A stretch of DNA of 55,474 nucleotides from Tannerellaceae bacterium (GCA_031288615.1 JAITRC010000010.1:1-55474), one strand, 5' to 3'; numbered from the stretch's first letter, positions 26,219 through 37,274 are shown. The notes: generated by a model not told the origin, from the sequence alone. Made by a program: numbers and translations.

Positions 26219-27523
26219 ATGGGGTCTTTCGTGATTAAAGGAGGAAATTCTTTGAGAGGGGATATTGTACCTCAGGGAGCAAAAAACGAAGCACTGGAAG
26301 TGATATGTGCCGTATTGCTGACAGGGGAGCCAGTAAAACTGCATAATGTGCCCGATATTCGGGATGTGAATAACTTGATCGTGCTTTTACAGGAAATGGG
26401 GGTAAAAGTGACACACGAAAGTAAGGGAACGTACATCTTCCAAGCGGATGAAGTGAACTTAAACTATTTGTATACCGAAGGATTCCGTACACGAAGTGCA
26501 CAATTGCGAGGAGCCGTAATGGTGGTAGGCCCTTTGGTAGGACGTTTCGGGAAAGCTGTCATATCAGAACCAGGGGGGGACAAGATCGGGAGGAGACGCC
26601 TAGACACACATTTTGTAGGGATACAACGATTGGGAGCCGACTTTATATACAACGCAGGATTACGTCGGTATGACGTGAAAGCAAAACGATTGAAGGGAGC
26701 TTACATGCTACTGGAAGAGGCTTCGGTTACAGGAACGGCGAATATCCTGATGGCCGCGGTGCTGGCAGAAGGAGTGACAACGATATATAATGCCGCTTGC
26801 GAACCCTACGTACAGCAATTATGTCGGATGTTGACTGCTATGGGGGCGCATATTAGCGGAATCGGTTCCAACTTGCTCACAATAGAGGGTGTCAAAACAC
26901 TCGGAGGAGCGGAACATACCCTTCTTCCTGATATGATTGAGGTAGGGAGTTTTATCGGAATGGCGGCGATGACCCGTTCCGACCTTTGGGTCAGAGGGGC
27001 AGGTTACGAGCAGTTAGGGATCATACCGGATACCTTTCGCCATTTAGGTATTACGGTAGAACAGAAAGGAGATGACCTCCATATTCCTGTGCACGATAGC
27101 TACGAGATAGAGACTTTTATAGATGGGTCTATTCTCACCTTGTCCGATGCCCCCTGGCCGGGATTGACACCTGACCTACTGAGTGTCCTTCTGGTTGTAG
27201 CCACTCAGGCTGTGGGAAGTGTCCTGATACACCAGAAAATGTTCGAAAGCCGATTATTCTTCGTAGACAAACTAATAGACATGGGGGCACAAATTATCTT
27301 GTGCGACCCACACAGGGCAACAATTATTGGGCTGGGAAACCGCTTCCGCTTGCGAGCAAGTACCATGGCTTCACCGGATATCCGTGCAGGTATCGCCTTG
27401 CTTATTGCGGCCCTGAGCGCCGAAGGTACCAGCCGCATTGACAACATAGAACAAATAGACCGTGGATATGAGGCTATTGATCAGCGTTTGAACACAATAG
27501 GGGCGCAGATAAGCCGTATTTGA
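26219..27523 (+). CDS. murA: UDP-N-acetylglucosamine 1-carboxyvinyltransferase (MurA), Asp-type active site
   Basis: This 434-residue enzyme transfers enolpyruvate from PEP to UDP-GlcNAc, the first committed step of peptidoglycan synthesis. GAKNEAL (Lys22-Asn23) binds substrate. The active-site loop reads EPGGDKIGRRRLDTHF. At the position of the catalytic Cys115 of E. coli (GGCTIG) stands Asp121. Asp at this site is known from other groups, keeps activity, and prevents the covalent attack of fosfomycin. The C-terminal half has the expected DMIEVGSFIGMAA and MASPDIRAGIALLIAALSA. Length is normal. It has its own promoter and precedes the ribosomal operon by 157 bases. Confidence 0.95.
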   Translation: MGSFVIKGGNSLRGDIVPQGAKNEALEVICAVLLTGEPVKLHNVPDIRDVNNLIVLLQEMGVKVTHESKGTYIFQADEVNLNYLYTEGFRTRSAQLRGAVMVVGPLVGRFGKAVISEPGGDKIGRRRLDTHFVGIQRLGADFIYNAGLRRYDVKAKRLKGAYMLLEEASVTGTANILMAAVLAEGVTTIYNAACEPYVQQLCRMLTAMGAHISGIGSNLLTIEGVKTLGGAEHTLLPDMIEVGSFIGMAAMTRSDLWVRGAGYEQLGIIPDTFRHLGITVEQKGDDLHIPVHDSYEIETFIDGSILTLSDAPWPGLTPDLLSVLLVVATQAVGSVLIHQKMFESRLFFVDKLIDMGAQIILCDPHRATIIGLGNRFRLRASTMASPDIRAGIALLIAALSAEGTSRIDNIEQIDRGYEAIDQRLNTIGAQISRI

Positions 27524-27588
27524 GCCATTAGATTATTAAATAAACATAAATAAGCGGATACCCCTATAAACAAACACAAAGGAATACG

Positions 27589-27597
27589 TATCTTTGC
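27589..27597 (+). promoter_or_regulatory. -7 promoter element for the str/S10/spc/alpha superoperon
   Basis: TATCTTTGC matches TAnnTTTGY and lies 84 bases before the rpsL ATG. It is the only strong promoter seen upstream of the whole ribosomal gene run. The roughly 80-base leader is purine-rich and could carry autoregulatory structure, though none is obvious by eye. Confidence 0.7.
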
Positions 27598-27680
27598 CGC
27601 GCTTTTCCTCAAAGAGGGAGTGTGTGTTTATATGAAGTGTACAGTAAATCAGTTATATAGCAAGTTTATCTTACTCTAAG

Positions 27681-28103
27681 ATGCCTACAATTCAACAACT
27701 GGTAAGGAAAGGGCGGGAAGCGCTAGTCACAAAGGGTAAATCGCCTGCATTAGAGGCTTGTCCTCAGCGAAGAGGCGTGTGTGTACGTGTGTATACAACC
27801 ACACCTAAGAAACCCAATTCAGCCATGCGTAAGGTGGCGAGGGTACGACTGACAAACTCGAAAGAAGTGAATGCTTATATTCCAGGTGAAGGACACAACC
27901 TGCAAGAGCACTCTATTGTGCTAGTACGCGGAGGTCGTGTAAAGGATCTTCCGGGTGTAAGATATCATATTGTACGAGGTACGCTGGATACAGCGGGTGT
28001 AAATGCACGAACCCAACGCCGTTCAAAATATGGAGCCAAACGACCCAAGCCCGGACAGGCAACTGCTGCCAAAGGATCACCTGCCAAAGGAGGAAAGAAA
28101 TAA
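27681..28103 (+). CDS. rpsL: 30S ribosomal protein S12
   Basis: This 140-residue uS12 lies in the decoding centre and controls accuracy. TTPKKPNSA carries Lys43 and the [11 protein letters not shown] loop carries Lys88. These are the wild-type residues whose substitution gives streptomycin resistance, so the sequence predicts the sensitive form. A Lys/Gly/Ala-rich tail extends the C-terminus beyond E. coli length. It is the first gene of the superoperon. Confidence 0.98.
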   Translation: MPTIQQLVRKGREALVTKGKSPALEACPQRRGVCVRVYTTTPKKPNSAMRKVARVRLTNSKEVNAYIPGEGHNLQEHSIVLVRGGRVKDLPGVRYHIVRGTLDTAGVNARTQRRSKYGAKRPKPGQATAAKGSPAKGGKK

Positions 28104-28203
28104 CCATCGAAGAAGAAAGACCATAGAGATCAAGGTTGAGTAAAGGGTTCGGAGGAACCATTGAAGAGATAGGACAACCACGAAAAGGACAAAATAAGTT
28201 GCA

Positions 28204-28680
28204 ATGAGAAAGGCAAAGCCCAAAAAAAGGCAGATACTGCCCGATCCGGTATACGGAGATGTGAAAGTCACACGTTTCGTAAACCACTTGATGTACGACG
28301 GAAAGAAGAATACGGCTTTCAGTATCTTCTACACCGCAATGGACATTGTGAAAAAGAAAATGTCTGACGGGGAAAAGACTGCTTTGGAGATATGGAAGGC
28401 AGCTCTTGATAATATCACTCCGCAAGTGGAGGTGAAATCCCGCCGCGTCGGAGGTGCTACTTTCCAAGTACCCACAGAAATTCGCCCCGAACGAAAGGAG
28501 TCTGTTTCTATGAAAAACCTGATACTCTATGCCCGTAAACGATCAGGCAAGACAATGGCCGATAAACTTTCCGCCGAAATAATGGATGCATTCAACAGCC
28601 AAGGTGGGGCATTCAAACGTAAGGAAGATATGCATCGGATGGCCGAAGCAAACCGTGCCTTTGCCCATTTCCGCTTTTGA
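28204..28680 (+). CDS. rpsG: 30S ribosomal protein S7
   Basis: This 158-residue uS7 is the primary binder of the 16S rRNA 3' major domain and organises the head of the small subunit. Landmarks are [31 protein letters not shown] and the C-terminal [13 protein letters not shown]. The 100-base gap from rpsL is the longest within the superoperon. It contains a short GGTTC...GAACC hairpin near 28147-28160 that might affect translation; no second promoter is apparent. Confidence 0.98.
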   Translation: MRKAKPKKRQILPDPVYGDVKVTRFVNHLMYDGKKNTAFSIFYTAMDIVKKKMSDGEKTALEIWKAALDNITPQVEVKSRRVGGATFQVPTEIRPERKESVSMKNLILYARKRSGKTMADKLSAEIMDAFNSQGGAFKRKEDMHRMAEANRAFAHFRF

Positions 28681-28710
28681 TGTACATGAGGAGAAGAGAG
28701 AAATAAAGGA

Positions 28711-30840
28711 ATGGCAACAAAAGCAGATGAGCAACTGAGGTTTACCCGTAACATCGGTATCATGGCGCATATTGATGCAGGGAAGACCACTACGTCAGAG
28801 CGCATCCTATTTTATACAGGGCTAACCCACAAAATAGGAGAAGTGCATGATGGCGCGGCAACGATGGACTGGATGGAGCAGGAACAAGAACGGGGTATTA
28901 CGATTACGTCAGCTGCTACCACCACATTTTGGAATTATAGAGACGAGAAATATAAAATCAATCTGATCGATACTCCGGGACACGTAGACTTTACTGTTGA
29001 AGTGGAACGTTCGTTGCGTGTGCTAGACGGAGCAGTGGCTACATTTTGCGCAGTGGGCGGTGTGGAGCCGCAATCGGAAACGGTCTGGAGACAGGCTGAC
29101 AAGTATAACGTGCCGCGTATTGGTTACGTGAATAAGATGGACCGGTCAGGAGCGAATTTCTTTGAGGTCGTCCGTCAGATAAAAGATGTGTTAGGGGCGT
29201 CGCCTTGTCCCATACAGATACCTATCGGAGCTGAAGAAAAATTCAAAGGCGTCATAGACTTGATCACCATGAAGGCCATTTATTGGCATGATGAGACAAT
29301 GGGTGCCGAATATTCTATTGAGGAAGTGCCTGCCGAATTACGAGAAGAGGCTGAGGAATGGCGAGACAAAATGCTTGAAACAGCGGCAGAGCATGATGAT
29401 GTGTTAATGGAGAAATTCTTTGACAAGCCTGAAACCATTCTTGAAAAGGATATTCAACGAGCATTGCGTGCGGCAACCCTCTCTATGAAAATCAATCCGA
29501 TAATTTGTGGTTCCTCCTTCAAAAACAAGGGGGTACAAACATTGCTTGACTCTGTTTGCGCATATCTCCCCAGTCCTATTGATACATCGGCAATAGAAGG
29601 TACTCATCCTGATAACTCCGAACAGAAGATCATCCGTAAACCGTTGTTCGAAGAACCGTTGACCGCATTGGCATTTAAGATAGCAACCGATCCTTACGTT
29701 GGACGCTTGTGTTTCTTCCGCGTGTATTCGGGAAAAATGGAAGCAAGTTCTTATGTATTGAATACTCGTTCGGGGAAGAAAGAACGTATTTCGCGTTTGT
29801 TCCAGATGCACTCCAACAAACAAAACCCGATGGAAATGATCGGCTGTGGAGACATCGGTGCCGGAGTCGGATTCAAGGATATACGTACCGGTGACACTCT
29901 CTGTGCTGAGCAGCATCCTATTACTTTGGAGTCAATGGAATTCCCTGAACCTGTCATTGGTATCGCGGTAGAACCCAAGACCCAGAAAGATCTCGACAAG
30001 CTAAGCCAAGGGTTATCCAAACTCGCTGAAGAGGATCCTACATTCCGCGTGCAAACCAGCGATGAGACAGGTCAGACGGTTATCAGTGGGATGGGTGAAT
30101 TACACCTTGACATTATCATAGACCGTTTGCGTCGTGAATTTAAGGTAGAGTGTAATCAAGGACGACCGCAGGTAACCTACAAAGAAGCTATTACTCAGCA
30201 AGTGGAACTGCGGGAAGTATATAAGAAACAGACCGGTGGTCGGGGTAAATTCGCCGATATCATTGTACGCGTGGGGCCAGGAGACGAAGAATTCGAAGGA
30301 ACACTTCAATTCATTGACGAAGTGAAAGGCGGTAATATTCCGAAAGAATTCATCCCATCCGTACAGAAAGGTTTCGAAAAAGCCATGAAGAACGGGGTGT
30401 TGGCAGGGTATCCTTTGGACAAATTGAAGGTGGTTTTGATAGACGGTTCCTTCCATTCGGTAGACTCCGACCAACTTTCGTTTGAGATAGCCGCTATCCA
30501 GGCATTTAAAAATGCTTGCGTCAAAGCAACGCCAGTTCTTCAGGAGCCTATTATGAAGATTGAGGTTGTGACACCCGAAGAGAGTATGGGTGACGTGATA
30601 GGCGATTTGAATAAACGCCGCGGACAAGTAGAAGGTATGGAATCAAGCCGGACAGGAGCGCGGATAGTTAAGGCGAAAGTACCCTTAGCCGAAACTTTTG
30701 GTTACGTAACGGCATTACGTACCATTACGTCGGGACGTGCAACCTCGTCAATGCAGTTTTCTCATTATGCTCAAGTATCTTCATCTATTGCACGACAAGT
30801 GTTGACGGAAGTACAAGGAAGGGTTGATTTGATAAAGTAA
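28711..30840 (+). CDS. fusA: elongation factor G
   Basis: This 709-residue GTPase catalyses ribosomal translocation. The G1 loop AHIDAGKT is at residues 19-26, DTPGHVDFT near 92 and [10 protein letters not shown] near 146. Domains II to V follow, including [18 protein letters not shown] and the domain V ending [10 protein letters not shown]. Length is normal for the main EF-G. In Bacteroidetes it leads directly into rpsJ without tuf, as here (13-base gap). Confidence 0.98.
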   Translation: MATKADEQLRFTRNIGIMAHIDAGKTTTSERILFYTGLTHKIGEVHDGAATMDWMEQEQERGITITSAATTTFWNYRDEKYKINLIDTPGHVDFTVEVERSLRVLDGAVATFCAVGGVEPQSETVWRQADKYNVPRIGYVNKMDRSGANFFEVVRQIKDVLGASPCPIQIPIGAEEKFKGVIDLITMKAIYWHDETMGAEYSIEEVPAELREEAEEWRDKMLETAAEHDDVLMEKFFDKPETILEKDIQRALRAATLSMKINPIICGSSFKNKGVQTLLDSVCAYLPSPIDTSAIEGTHPDNSEQKIIRKPLFEEPLTALAFKIATDPYVGRLCFFRVYSGKMEASSYVLNTRSGKKERISRLFQMHSNKQNPMEMIGCGDIGAGVGFKDIRTGDTLCAEQHPITLESMEFPEPVIGIAVEPKTQKDLDKLSQGLSKLAEEDPTFRVQTSDETGQTVISGMGELHLDIIIDRLRREFKVECNQGRPQVTYKEAITQQVELREVYKKQTGGRGKFADIIVRVGPGDEEFEGTLQFIDEVKGGNIPKEFIPSVQKGFEKAMKNGVLAGYPLDKLKVVLIDGSFHSVDSDQLSFEIAAIQAFKNACVKATPVLQEPIMKIEVVTPEESMGDVIGDLNKRRGQVEGMESSRTGARIVKAKVPLAETFGYVTALRTITSGRATSSMQFSHYAQVSSSIARQVLTEVQGRVDLIK

Positions 30841-30853
30841 ACGATATATAGCA

Positions 30854-31159
30854 ATGAACCAAAAGATTAGAATTAAACTGAAGTCTTACGACTATTCATT
30901 AGTGGACAAGTCAGCCGACAAGATCGTAAAGACGGTCAAGGTAACCGGAGCTGTTGTAACCGGCCCGATACCCCTTCCGACACACAAACGTATTTTCACG
31001 GTAAACCGTTCGACTTTTGTCAACAAGAAGTCGCGGGAACAATTTGAGCTTGCTTCCTACAAAAGATTGATAGACATATACAGTTCAACCTCCAAAACGG
31101 TGGATGCTTTAATGAAATTAGAGTTGCCCAGCGGTGTGGATGTAGAGATAAAGGTGTGA
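30854..31159 (+). CDS. rpsJ: 30S ribosomal protein S10
   Basis: This 101-residue uS10 of the small-subunit head also acts as the NusE transcription antitermination partner. It shows the expected [19 protein letters not shown] start, the [17 protein letters not shown] hairpin loop and the [12 protein letters not shown] end. It opens the classical S10 gene order, 13 bases after fusA. Confidence 0.98.
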   Translation: MNQKIRIKLKSYDYSLVDKSADKIVKTVKVTGAVVTGPIPLPTHKRIFTVNRSTFVNKKSREQFELASYKRLIDIYSSTSKTVDALMKLELPSGVDVEIKV

Positions 31160-31177
31160 ACATAAATACTAAGTGAG

Positions 31178-31792
31178 ATGTCGGGATTATTAGGAAAGAA
31201 AATAGGTATGACTTCTGTATTTAGTGCGGAAGGGAAAAGTCTGCCTTGTACGATTATAGAAGTAGGACCTTGTGTAGTAACACAGGTAAAGACGGTAGAG
31301 AAAGATGGCTATATCGCCGTGCAGTTGGGTTTTGAAGACAAGAAGGAAAAGCATACCACGAAGGCCGAACAGGGGCATTTCAGCAAAGCGGGTGTAACAC
31401 CAAAAAAACATTTGGCAGAGTTCAAAGGTTTTGACAGTGCTAATTTGGGAGATATTCTTACTGTAACTTTTTTTGAGGATACGGGTTTTGTTGATATAAT
31501 AGGTGTCTCCAAGGGTAAAGGTTTTCAAGGAGTTGTTAAGCGCCATGGGTTTGGAGGTGTCGGGCAGAGTACACATGGACAACACAATCGTTTACGTGCA
31601 CCGGGTAGTATCGGTGCTTGCTCATACCCTGCAAAAGTGTTCAAAGGTACACGTATGGCAGGGCAAATGGGGAATGAACGGGTAACTATCCAGAATCTCG
31701 AAATAGTGAAAGTTATACCTGAACACAACATTTTGATGGTGAAGGGTTCCGTTCCTGGCGCCAAAGGTGCAATCTTATTAATACAGAAATGA
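31178..31792 (+). CDS. rplC: 50S ribosomal protein L3
   Basis: This 204-residue uL3 is one of the first proteins assembled on 23S rRNA, reaching the peptidyl-transferase centre. The start [12 protein letters not shown] and the [23 protein letters not shown] loop segment are characteristic. Its stop overlaps the beginning of rplD, implying coupled translation. Confidence 0.97.
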   Translation: MSGLLGKKIGMTSVFSAEGKSLPCTIIEVGPCVVTQVKTVEKDGYIAVQLGFEDKKEKHTTKAEQGHFSKAGVTPKKHLAEFKGFDSANLGDILTVTFFEDTGFVDIIGVSKGKGFQGVVKRHGFGGVGQSTHGQHNRLRAPGSIGACSYPAKVFKGTRMAGQMGNERVTIQNLEIVKVIPEHNILMVKGSVPGAKGAILLIQK

Positions 31793-32424
31793 TGGAGTTA
31801 AGTATATTCAACATTAAAGGCGAGGACACCGGACGCAAGGTAACGCTTAATGATGGTATCTTCGGCATTGAGCCGAATGATCACGCCATCTACCTTGACG
31901 TCAGGCAACACATGGCCAATAAACGGCAAGGAACACACAAAGCGAAGGAACGTAGCGAGGTGTCCGGTAGTACCCGTAAACTTATCCGTCAAAAAGGAGG
32001 TGGTGGAGCGCGTCGTGGAGATATCAACTCACCCGTACTTATCGGGGGAGGACGTGTATTTGGGCCTAAACCTCGTGATTATAGTTTTAAACTGAATAAG
32101 AAAGTAAAAGTTTTAGCACGTAAATCGGCGTTAGCCTATAAAGCGAAGGAGAATGCCATTATTATCGTAGAAGACTTTACTTTAGAAAAACCTCATACAA
32201 AGGATTTTATTGCCATCACAAAGAATCTACATGTAGAAGATAAGAAGGTGCTTGTGGTGTTTCCAGAAAGTAATAAAGCCGTATATCTGTCCGCCCGTAA
32301 TTTAGAGAAAGCGAAAGTAATCACTCTTTCCGAACTTAACACTTATAGGATATTGGATAATAGTGGTCTAATACTGACAGAATCTTCCGTAGCTGCCATT
32401 GAAAGAATGTTCATCAAAGCGTAA
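31792..32424 (+). CDS. rplD: 50S ribosomal protein L4
   Basis: This 210-residue uL4 lines the nascent-peptide exit tunnel. The tunnel-loop segment [22 protein letters not shown] around residues 62-80 and [18 protein letters not shown] are clear. Two ATG codons stand in tandem at the rplC stop; 31792 (giving [12 protein letters not shown]) is preferred, and 31789 would add one Met. The coupling to rplC is tight either way. Confidence 0.96.
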   Translation: MELSIFNIKGEDTGRKVTLNDGIFGIEPNDHAIYLDVRQHMANKRQGTHKAKERSEVSGSTRKLIRQKGGGGARRGDINSPVLIGGGRVFGPKPRDYSFKLNKKVKVLARKSALAYKAKENAIIIVEDFTLEKPHTKDFIAITKNLHVEDKKVLVVFPESNKAVYLSARNLEKAKVITLSELNTYRILDNSGLILTESSVAAIERMFIKA

Positions 32425-32436
32425 AGAGAAAAGGAG

Positions 32437-32730
32437 ATGGGAATAATTATTAAACCGGTCGTAACGGAGAAAATGACAGCTGTGACAGCGAAGTTTCCAA
32501 ACCGTTTTGCCTTTCGGGTTTCGCCTGATGCCAATAAATTGGAAATAAAGACAGCCGTACAGATGATGTATAACGTCACCGTGGAAAGCGTAAACACTCT
32601 AAATTACAGCGGTAAACAGAAACGTCGTTATACCCGTGCAGGGTTAATACGTGGTAAACAAGTAGCCTTCAAGAAGGCTATTGTCACCTTGAAAGAGGGA
32701 GACACCATTGACTTCTTCAGCAATATTTAA
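32437..32730 (+). CDS. rplW: 50S ribosomal protein L23
   Basis: This 97-residue uL23 sits at the tunnel exit and docks trigger factor and SRP. IIKPVVTEKMTAV at the start and the KQKRRYTRAGLIRGKQVAFKKA loop are typical. An AAGGAG Shine-Dalgarno-like sequence precedes the ATG, relatively uncommon in this phylum. It lies 12 bases after rplD. Confidence 0.97.
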   Translation: MGIIIKPVVTEKMTAVTAKFPNRFAFRVSPDANKLEIKTAVQMMYNVTVESVNTLNYSGKQKRRYTRAGLIRGKQVAFKKAIVTLKEGDTIDFFSNI

Positions 32731-32736
32731 TACAAG

Positions 32737-33561
32737 ATGGGAATACGTAAACTCAAGCCTACAACTCCGGGGCAAAGACACAGGATTATTGGCACCTTTG
32801 AGGAACTTACCGCTCAAAAGCCAGAAAAGTCGCTCGTTTTCGGTAAACACCGTACGGGTGGACGTAATAACACCGGTAAGATGACCATGCGCTATATAGG
32901 TGGCGGTCACAAAAAGCGTTATCGCTTCATTGATTTTAAGCGAAACAAAGATGGAGTCCCTGCACAGGTGAAATCCATAGAGTATGATCCCAACCGCACC
33001 TCCCGTATCGCATTACTTCACTATGCCGATGGAGCAAAGAGCTATATTGTCGCACCTTCAGGTTTGAAAATAGGGCAGACGGTTGCGTCGGGGAAAGGTG
33101 TAGCTCCCGAAATAGGTAATACCTTGCCCATGGCCGATATACCGGTCGGTACCGTCATTCACAATATAGAGCTTCGTCCGGGTCAGGGAGCCAAGATGGT
33201 ACGTTCAGCCGGAGTCTTCGCTCAATTGACATCGAAAGAAGGTAATTATGCCATTGTCAAAATGCCTTCCGGAGAGACACGTAAAATACTGGCCGCTTGT
33301 AAAGCGACAATAGGTAGTGTGGGAAATTCCGATCATGCTTTGGAGAAATCGGGGAAAGCCGGTCGTTCACGCTGGTTAGGAAGACGTCCGCGCAACCGTG
33401 GTGTGGTGATGAATCCTGTAGATCATCCGATGGGTGGTGGAGAAGGACGTGCATCCGGAGGCCATCCTCGTTCCCGTAAGGGGTTATATGCGAAAGGATT
33501 GAAGACGAGATCACCCAAAAAACACTCCTCAAAGTATATCATCGAAAGGAGAAAAAAATAA
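32737..33561 (+). CDS. rplB: 50S ribosomal protein L2
   Basis: This 274-residue uL2 is essential for subunit joining and peptidyl-transferase assembly. It shows the [20 protein letters not shown] core, and the C-terminal [19 protein letters not shown], which contains the functionally important His near residue 229. Length is normal. It is 6 bases after rplW. Confidence 0.98.
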   Translation: MGIRKLKPTTPGQRHRIIGTFEELTAQKPEKSLVFGKHRTGGRNNTGKMTMRYIGGGHKKRYRFIDFKRNKDGVPAQVKSIEYDPNRTSRIALLHYADGAKSYIVAPSGLKIGQTVASGKGVAPEIGNTLPMADIPVGTVIHNIELRPGQGAKMVRSAGVFAQLTSKEGNYAIVKMPSGETRKILAACKATIGSVGNSDHALEKSGKAGRSRWLGRRPRNRGVVMNPVDHPMGGGEGRASGGHPRSRKGLYAKGLKTRSPKKHSSKYIIERRKK

Positions 33562-33579
33562 TCCGATAAGAAAAAGATT

Positions 33580-33849
33580 ATGAGCCGTTCGCTGAAAAAA
33601 GGACCTTACATCAACGTGAAGCTTGAGAAGAAAGTCTTGACGATGAATGAGTCAGGTAAGAAGAATGTGATCAAGACATGGGCACGTGCTTCTATGATAT
33701 CTCCGGATTTTGTAGGCCACACGATAGCCGTACATAACGGGAACAAATTCATCCCTGTTTTCATTACCGAAAATATGGTAGGGCATAAATTAGGGGAGTT
33801 TTCACCGACCCGTACCTTCCGTGGTCATGCTGGAAACAGAAAAAAATAA
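33580..33849 (+). CDS. rpsS: 30S ribosomal protein S19
   Basis: This 89-residue uS19 of the small-subunit head contacts the A-site tRNA side and bridges to the 50S. It begins [18 protein letters not shown] and carries the conserved [19 protein letters not shown] and [14 protein letters not shown] segments. It is 18 bases after rplB. Confidence 0.98.
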   Translation: MSRSLKKGPYINVKLEKKVLTMNESGKKNVIKTWARASMISPDFVGHTIAVHNGNKFIPVFITENMVGHKLGEFSPTRTFRGHAGNRKK

Positions 33850-33861
33850 AGAGACATAACG

Positions 33862-34275
33862 ATGGGTGCAAGAAAGAAGTTGTCAGCCGAGGCACGGAAG
33901 GAAGCAAAAAAAGAATTGTCCTTCGCGAAGCTACGGAATGTACCGACCTCGCCGCGTAAGATGCGTTTGGTGACGGATATGGTACATGGAATGGAAGTGT
34001 TCCGAGCTTTAAGTGTACTGAAGTTCTCTAGCAAAGAAGCATCTACACGTGTAGAGAAGCTGCTTCGCTCCGCTATTGCTAATTGGGAGCAGAAAAATGA
34101 ACGTAAGGCCGAAGCCGGACAGTTATATATTTCGTCTGCTTTTACGGATGTAGCCTCTACACTAAATCGGATGCGCCCCGCCCCACGTGGACGTGGTTTT
34201 CGGGTGCGTAAACGGTCAAACCACGTAACTTTGTTTGTGAGTACAAAAGAAAATAACGATAATCAAGCGCATTAG
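33862..34275 (+). CDS. rplV: 50S ribosomal protein L22
   Basis: This 137-residue uL22 reaches into the exit tunnel with a long beta-hairpin. [18 protein letters not shown] and the hairpin tip [19 protein letters not shown] are diagnostic; the tip is the site of known macrolide-resistance changes, and nothing abnormal is visible. About 20 extra residues precede the usual start, as is common in the phylum. Its stop abuts the rpsC ATG with no gap. Confidence 0.97.
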   Translation: MGARKKLSAEARKEAKKELSFAKLRNVPTSPRKMRLVTDMVHGMEVFRALSVLKFSSKEASTRVEKLLRSAIANWEQKNERKAEAGQLYISSAFTDVASTLNRMRPAPRGRGFRVRKRSNHVTLFVSTKENNDNQAH

Positions 34276-35073
34276 ATGGGACAGAAAGTAAATCCGGTGA
34301 GCAACCGCCTAGGAATTATCCGTGGTTGGGATTCCAATTGGTATGGTGGAAAGCACTATGGTGATATGTTGCTCGAAGACAGCAAGATTCGTAAGTATTT
34401 GAATGCTCGCTTGGCTAAGGCCAACGTGTCTCGTATCATCATTGAACGAACTCTCAAGCTGGTTACAATAACTGTCTGTTCCTCCCGTCCCGGACTGATT
34501 ATCGGAAGAGGAGGACAAGAGGTAGATAAGCTCAAAGAAGAGTTGAAGAAGGTGACCGACAAGGAAATCCAGATCAATATCCATGAAGTCAAACGGCCTG
34601 AATTGGATGCTGTCATTGTAGCGAATAGTATAGCCCGTCAGTTAGAGGGGAAAATTGCTTACCGCCGTGCGGTCAAGATGGCTATTGCTTCTACCATGCG
34701 CATGGGTGCGGAAGGTATTAAGATACAGATTTCCGGACGTTTAAATGGTGCGGAAATGGCTCGCTCGGAGATGTATAAGGAGGGGCGTACTCCGTTACAC
34801 ACATTTCGTGCAGATATTGACTACGCCTTAGGGGAGGCCTTGACAAAGGTTGGGTTACTCGGTGTCAAGGTATGGATTTGTCGCGGAGAGGTCTACGGCA
34901 AGCGTGATTTATCACCTTCTTTCGCCACACAAAAAGAAGCGCGCAGAAGTGATTTCTCCGGTAACTTTGGAAGAGAGCGTAACCGAGACGGAGGAGGAGA
35001 CAAGGATAGAGACCGCGGTCGCGACAGAGGTAATAGAACCGGCGGAGACCGCAAAAAGAAGGGGAATCGTTAA
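34276..35073 (+). CDS. rpsC: 30S ribosomal protein S3 with charged C-terminal extension
   Basis: This 265-residue uS3 forms part of the mRNA entry channel and its helicase. The KH domain has [16 protein letters not shown], and the C-terminal domain [18 protein letters not shown]. After about residue 230 comes a low-complexity Arg/Asp/Gly/Lys tail ([16 protein letters not shown] and onward), roughly 30 residues longer than E. coli uS3. It begins immediately after the rplV stop. Confidence 0.97.
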   Translation: MGQKVNPVSNRLGIIRGWDSNWYGGKHYGDMLLEDSKIRKYLNARLAKANVSRIIIERTLKLVTITVCSSRPGLIIGRGGQEVDKLKEELKKVTDKEIQINIHEVKRPELDAVIVANSIARQLEGKIAYRRAVKMAIASTMRMGAEGIKIQISGRLNGAEMARSEMYKEGRTPLHTFRADIDYALGEALTKVGLLGVKVWICRGEVYGKRDLSPSFATQKEARRSDFSGNFGRERNRDGGGDKDRDRGRDRGNRTGGDRKKKGNR

Positions 35074-35092
35074 TCGTTAGAACACATAGAAG

Positions 35093-35527
35093 ATGTTACA
35101 ACCTAAAAAGACCAAGTTCAGAAGGATGCAGAAAGGCCGCATGAAGGGTGAATCTCAGCGCGGACATCAGCTTGCCTTCGGTTCTTTTGGTATTAAATCA
35201 CTACAAAGTAAGTGGATAACAGGGCGTCAGATAGAGGCCGCACGTATTGCTGTTACTCGCCATATGCAACGTCAAGGGCAGGTGTGGGTGCGTATTTTCC
35301 CCGACAAGCCGATCACTAAAAAGCCGGCTGAAGTACGTATGGGTAAAGGGAAAGGTAATCCTGAAGGTTTTGTTGCACCTGTGACACCAGGACGCATCTT
35401 ATTCGAAATAGAGGGTGTACCCTTCGATATGGCGAAAGAAGCGTTGCGTTTAGCGGCTCAAAAGCTGTCGGTAACGACCAAGTTCGTTGTACGACGGGAT
35501 TATGATTATCAGAATCAAAATGCTTGA
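35093..35527 (+). CDS. rplP: 50S ribosomal protein L16
   Basis: This 144-residue uL16 supports A-site tRNA accommodation. It has the [18 protein letters not shown] start, the [14 protein letters not shown] loop and [10 protein letters not shown] core. A Gln/Asn-rich last few residues follow [11 protein letters not shown]. It lies 19 bases after rpsC and its stop is followed 5 bases later by rpmC. Confidence 0.97.
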   Translation: MLQPKKTKFRRMQKGRMKGESQRGHQLAFGSFGIKSLQSKWITGRQIEAARIAVTRHMQRQGQVWVRIFPDKPITKKPAEVRMGKGKGNPEGFVAPVTPGRILFEIEGVPFDMAKEALRLAAQKLSVTTKFVVRRDYDYQNQNA

Positions 35528-35532
35528 TAACC

Positions 35533-35739
35533 ATGAAAATAGTAGAAATAAGAGAGTTGAGTACGAAAGAACTGCTGGAGAGAATAGATACGGAAATAAC
35601 CGACTATAATCAAAAGCGCATCAACCATAGTATCTCGCCAATGGCTAATCCTTCCGAAATCAAGCAGCAACGTAGAACGATAGCACGTATCAAAACAGAG
35701 CTACGTTTCAGAGAATTAAACAATAAACAGCAAGCCTGA
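35533..35739 (+). CDS. rpmC: 50S ribosomal protein L29
   Basis: This 68-residue uL29, two helices at the tunnel exit beside uL23, has the family pattern [12 protein letters not shown] ... [24 protein letters not shown]. The ATG at 35533 gives MKIVEIREL; an in-frame TTG at 35524 overlaps rplP and is unlikely. The stop shares its A with the rpsQ ATG. Confidence 0.95.
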   Translation: MKIVEIRELSTKELLERIDTEITDYNQKRINHSISPMANPSEIKQQRRTIARIKTELRFRELNNKQQA

Positions 35740-35996
35740 TGGAAGAAAGAAATCTAAGAAAGGAGAGGACAGGCGTCGTTACGAGTAATAAGATGGAAAA
35801 AACCATCACCGTCGCTGTCAAATGGAAGGAAAAACATCCTATCTATGGGAAGTTTATCAACAAAACAAAGAAGTATCATGCTCATGACGAAAAGAATGAG
35901 TGTGGTATAGGAGATATTGTCAAGATTATGGAAACCCGTCCTTTGAGCAAGACAAAAAGATGGAGATTGACGCAGATAATCGAAAGAGCGAAGTGA
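35739..35996 (+). CDS. rpsQ: 30S ribosomal protein S17
   Basis: This 85-residue uS17 is a primary 16S rRNA binder of the body. [43 protein letters not shown] and [14 protein letters not shown] match the OB-fold family. It is coupled to rpmC through a TGATG junction and is followed one base later by rplN. Confidence 0.97.
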   Translation: MEERNLRKERTGVVTSNKMEKTITVAVKWKEKHPIYGKFINKTKKYHAHDEKNECGIGDIVKIMETRPLSKTKRWRLTQIIERAK

Positions 35997-35997
35997 T

Positions 35998-36363
35998 ATG
36001 ATACAGCAAGAATCCAGGTTGGTGGTCGCCGACAACAGTGGAGCTAAGGAAGTTTTGTGCATCCGTGTGTTGGGTGGAACGGGAAGGCGTTATGCCTCAG
36101 TGGGAGACGTCATCGTCGTAGCCATCAAAAGCGCCATTCCTTCAAGTGAAGTAAAGAAAGGATCCGTATCGAAAGCAATCGTAGTTCGTACAAAGAAAGA
36201 AATTCGGCGGCAAGACGGTTCTTACATCCGATTCGACGATAATGCCTGCGTCTTGTTAAACCCCGCAGGTGAGATACGCGGAAGCCGTATTTTCGGGCCT
36301 GTAGCCCGAGAGTTACGAGCTACGAACATGAAGATCGTATCGCTTGCTCCCGAAGTACTTTAA
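35998..36363 (+). CDS. rplN: 50S ribosomal protein L14
   Basis: This 121-residue uL14 of the subunit interface binds RsfS and initiation factors. It begins [19 protein letters not shown] and includes the conserved [13 protein letters not shown] and [20 protein letters not shown]. Length is standard. Confidence 0.98.
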   Translation: MIQQESRLVVADNSGAKEVLCIRVLGGTGRRYASVGDVIVVAIKSAIPSSEVKKGSVSKAIVVRTKKEIRRQDGSYIRFDDNACVLLNPAGEIRGSRIFGPVARELRATNMKIVSLAPEVL

Positions 36364-36383
36364 TTGTCAAAAACATCAGGTAG

Positions 36384-36707
36384 ATGAGAAAGTTACACAT
36401 TAGAAAAGGCGACGAAGTTTTCGTGAATGCCGGCGATGACAAAGGGTTAAAAGGGCGTGTCTTACACGTCTTAACAAAAGAGAACCGCGCTATTGTGGAG
36501 GGTATTAATATGGTAAGTAAACATACCAAACCGAGCGCAAAGCACCCCCAAGGAGGGATAGAGAAGAAGGAAGCCCCTATCCATATATCTAATCTGAACG
36601 TGATAGATCCCAAAACAGGGAAGTCGACACGGATAGGAAGGATGTTAAATGAGAAAGGGAAGTCGGTACGTTACGCCAAAAAATCAGGGGAGGAAATCAA
36701 ATCATGA
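36384..36707 (+). CDS. rplX: 50S ribosomal protein L24
   Basis: This 107-residue uL24 is an assembly initiator near the tunnel exit. The KOW motif lies in [19 protein letters not shown]; the second conserved block is [21 protein letters not shown]. The stop overlaps the rplE start by ATGA. Confidence 0.97.
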   Translation: MRKLHIRKGDEVFVNAGDDKGLKGRVLHVLTKENRAIVEGINMVSKHTKPSAKHPQGGIEKKEAPIHISNLNVIDPKTGKSTRIGRMLNEKGKSVRYAKKSGEEIKS

Positions 36708-37264
36708 GTACAATAGCAGCCAATTTAAAGAAGGAATATAGGGAACGGATTATTCCCTCTCTGATGAAAGAGTTTGAGTACAAATCCGTTATGCAGGTGC
36801 CTGTCTTAAAGAAGATCGTCATCAATCAGGGTTTAGGTATGGCTACCACCGATAAAAAGATCATTGAGGTGGCTATCAACGAACTGACTACCATCACAGG
36901 GCAGAAAGCAGTGGCTACAGTCTCTAAAAAGGATATTTCCAATTTCAAAGTACGTAAAAAGATGCCCATTGGTGTGATGGTAACGTTACGCCGCGAACTG
37001 ATGTATGAATTTCTGGAGCGTCTTGTGCGTATTGCGCTTCCCCGTATCCGTGACTTTAAAGGGATAGAAAGTAAATTGGACGGGAAAGGGAACTATACAC
37101 TCGGTATTCAAGAGCAAATTATCTTCCCCGAAATAAACATTGACGCCATTGCCCGTATATTGGGAATGAATATTACTTTTGTAACCTCCGCAAAAACGGA
37201 TGAGGAAGGTTATGCTTTACTTCGGGAGTTCGGCCTACCTTTCAAGAATATAAAGAAAGGATAA
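36704..37264 (+). CDS. rplE: 50S ribosomal protein L5
   Basis: This 186-residue uL5 binds 5S rRNA in the central protuberance. Landmarks are [39 protein letters not shown] and [16 protein letters not shown]. The start is set by the ATGA overlap with rplX. Confidence 0.97.
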   Translation: MSTIAANLKKEYRERIIPSLMKEFEYKSVMQVPVLKKIVINQGLGMATTDKKIIEVAINELTTITGQKAVATVSKKDISNFKVRKKMPIGVMVTLRRELMYEFLERLVRIALPRIRDFKGIESKLDGKGNYTLGIQEQIIFPEINIDAIARILGMNITFVTSAKTDEEGYALLREFGLPFKNIKKG

Positions 37265-37274
37265 AGTAACTATT

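Noticed and set aside
30841..30853. Missing tuf between fusA and rpsJ as a deletion
   Set aside because: Absence of tuf at this place is the normal arrangement in Bacteroidetes.
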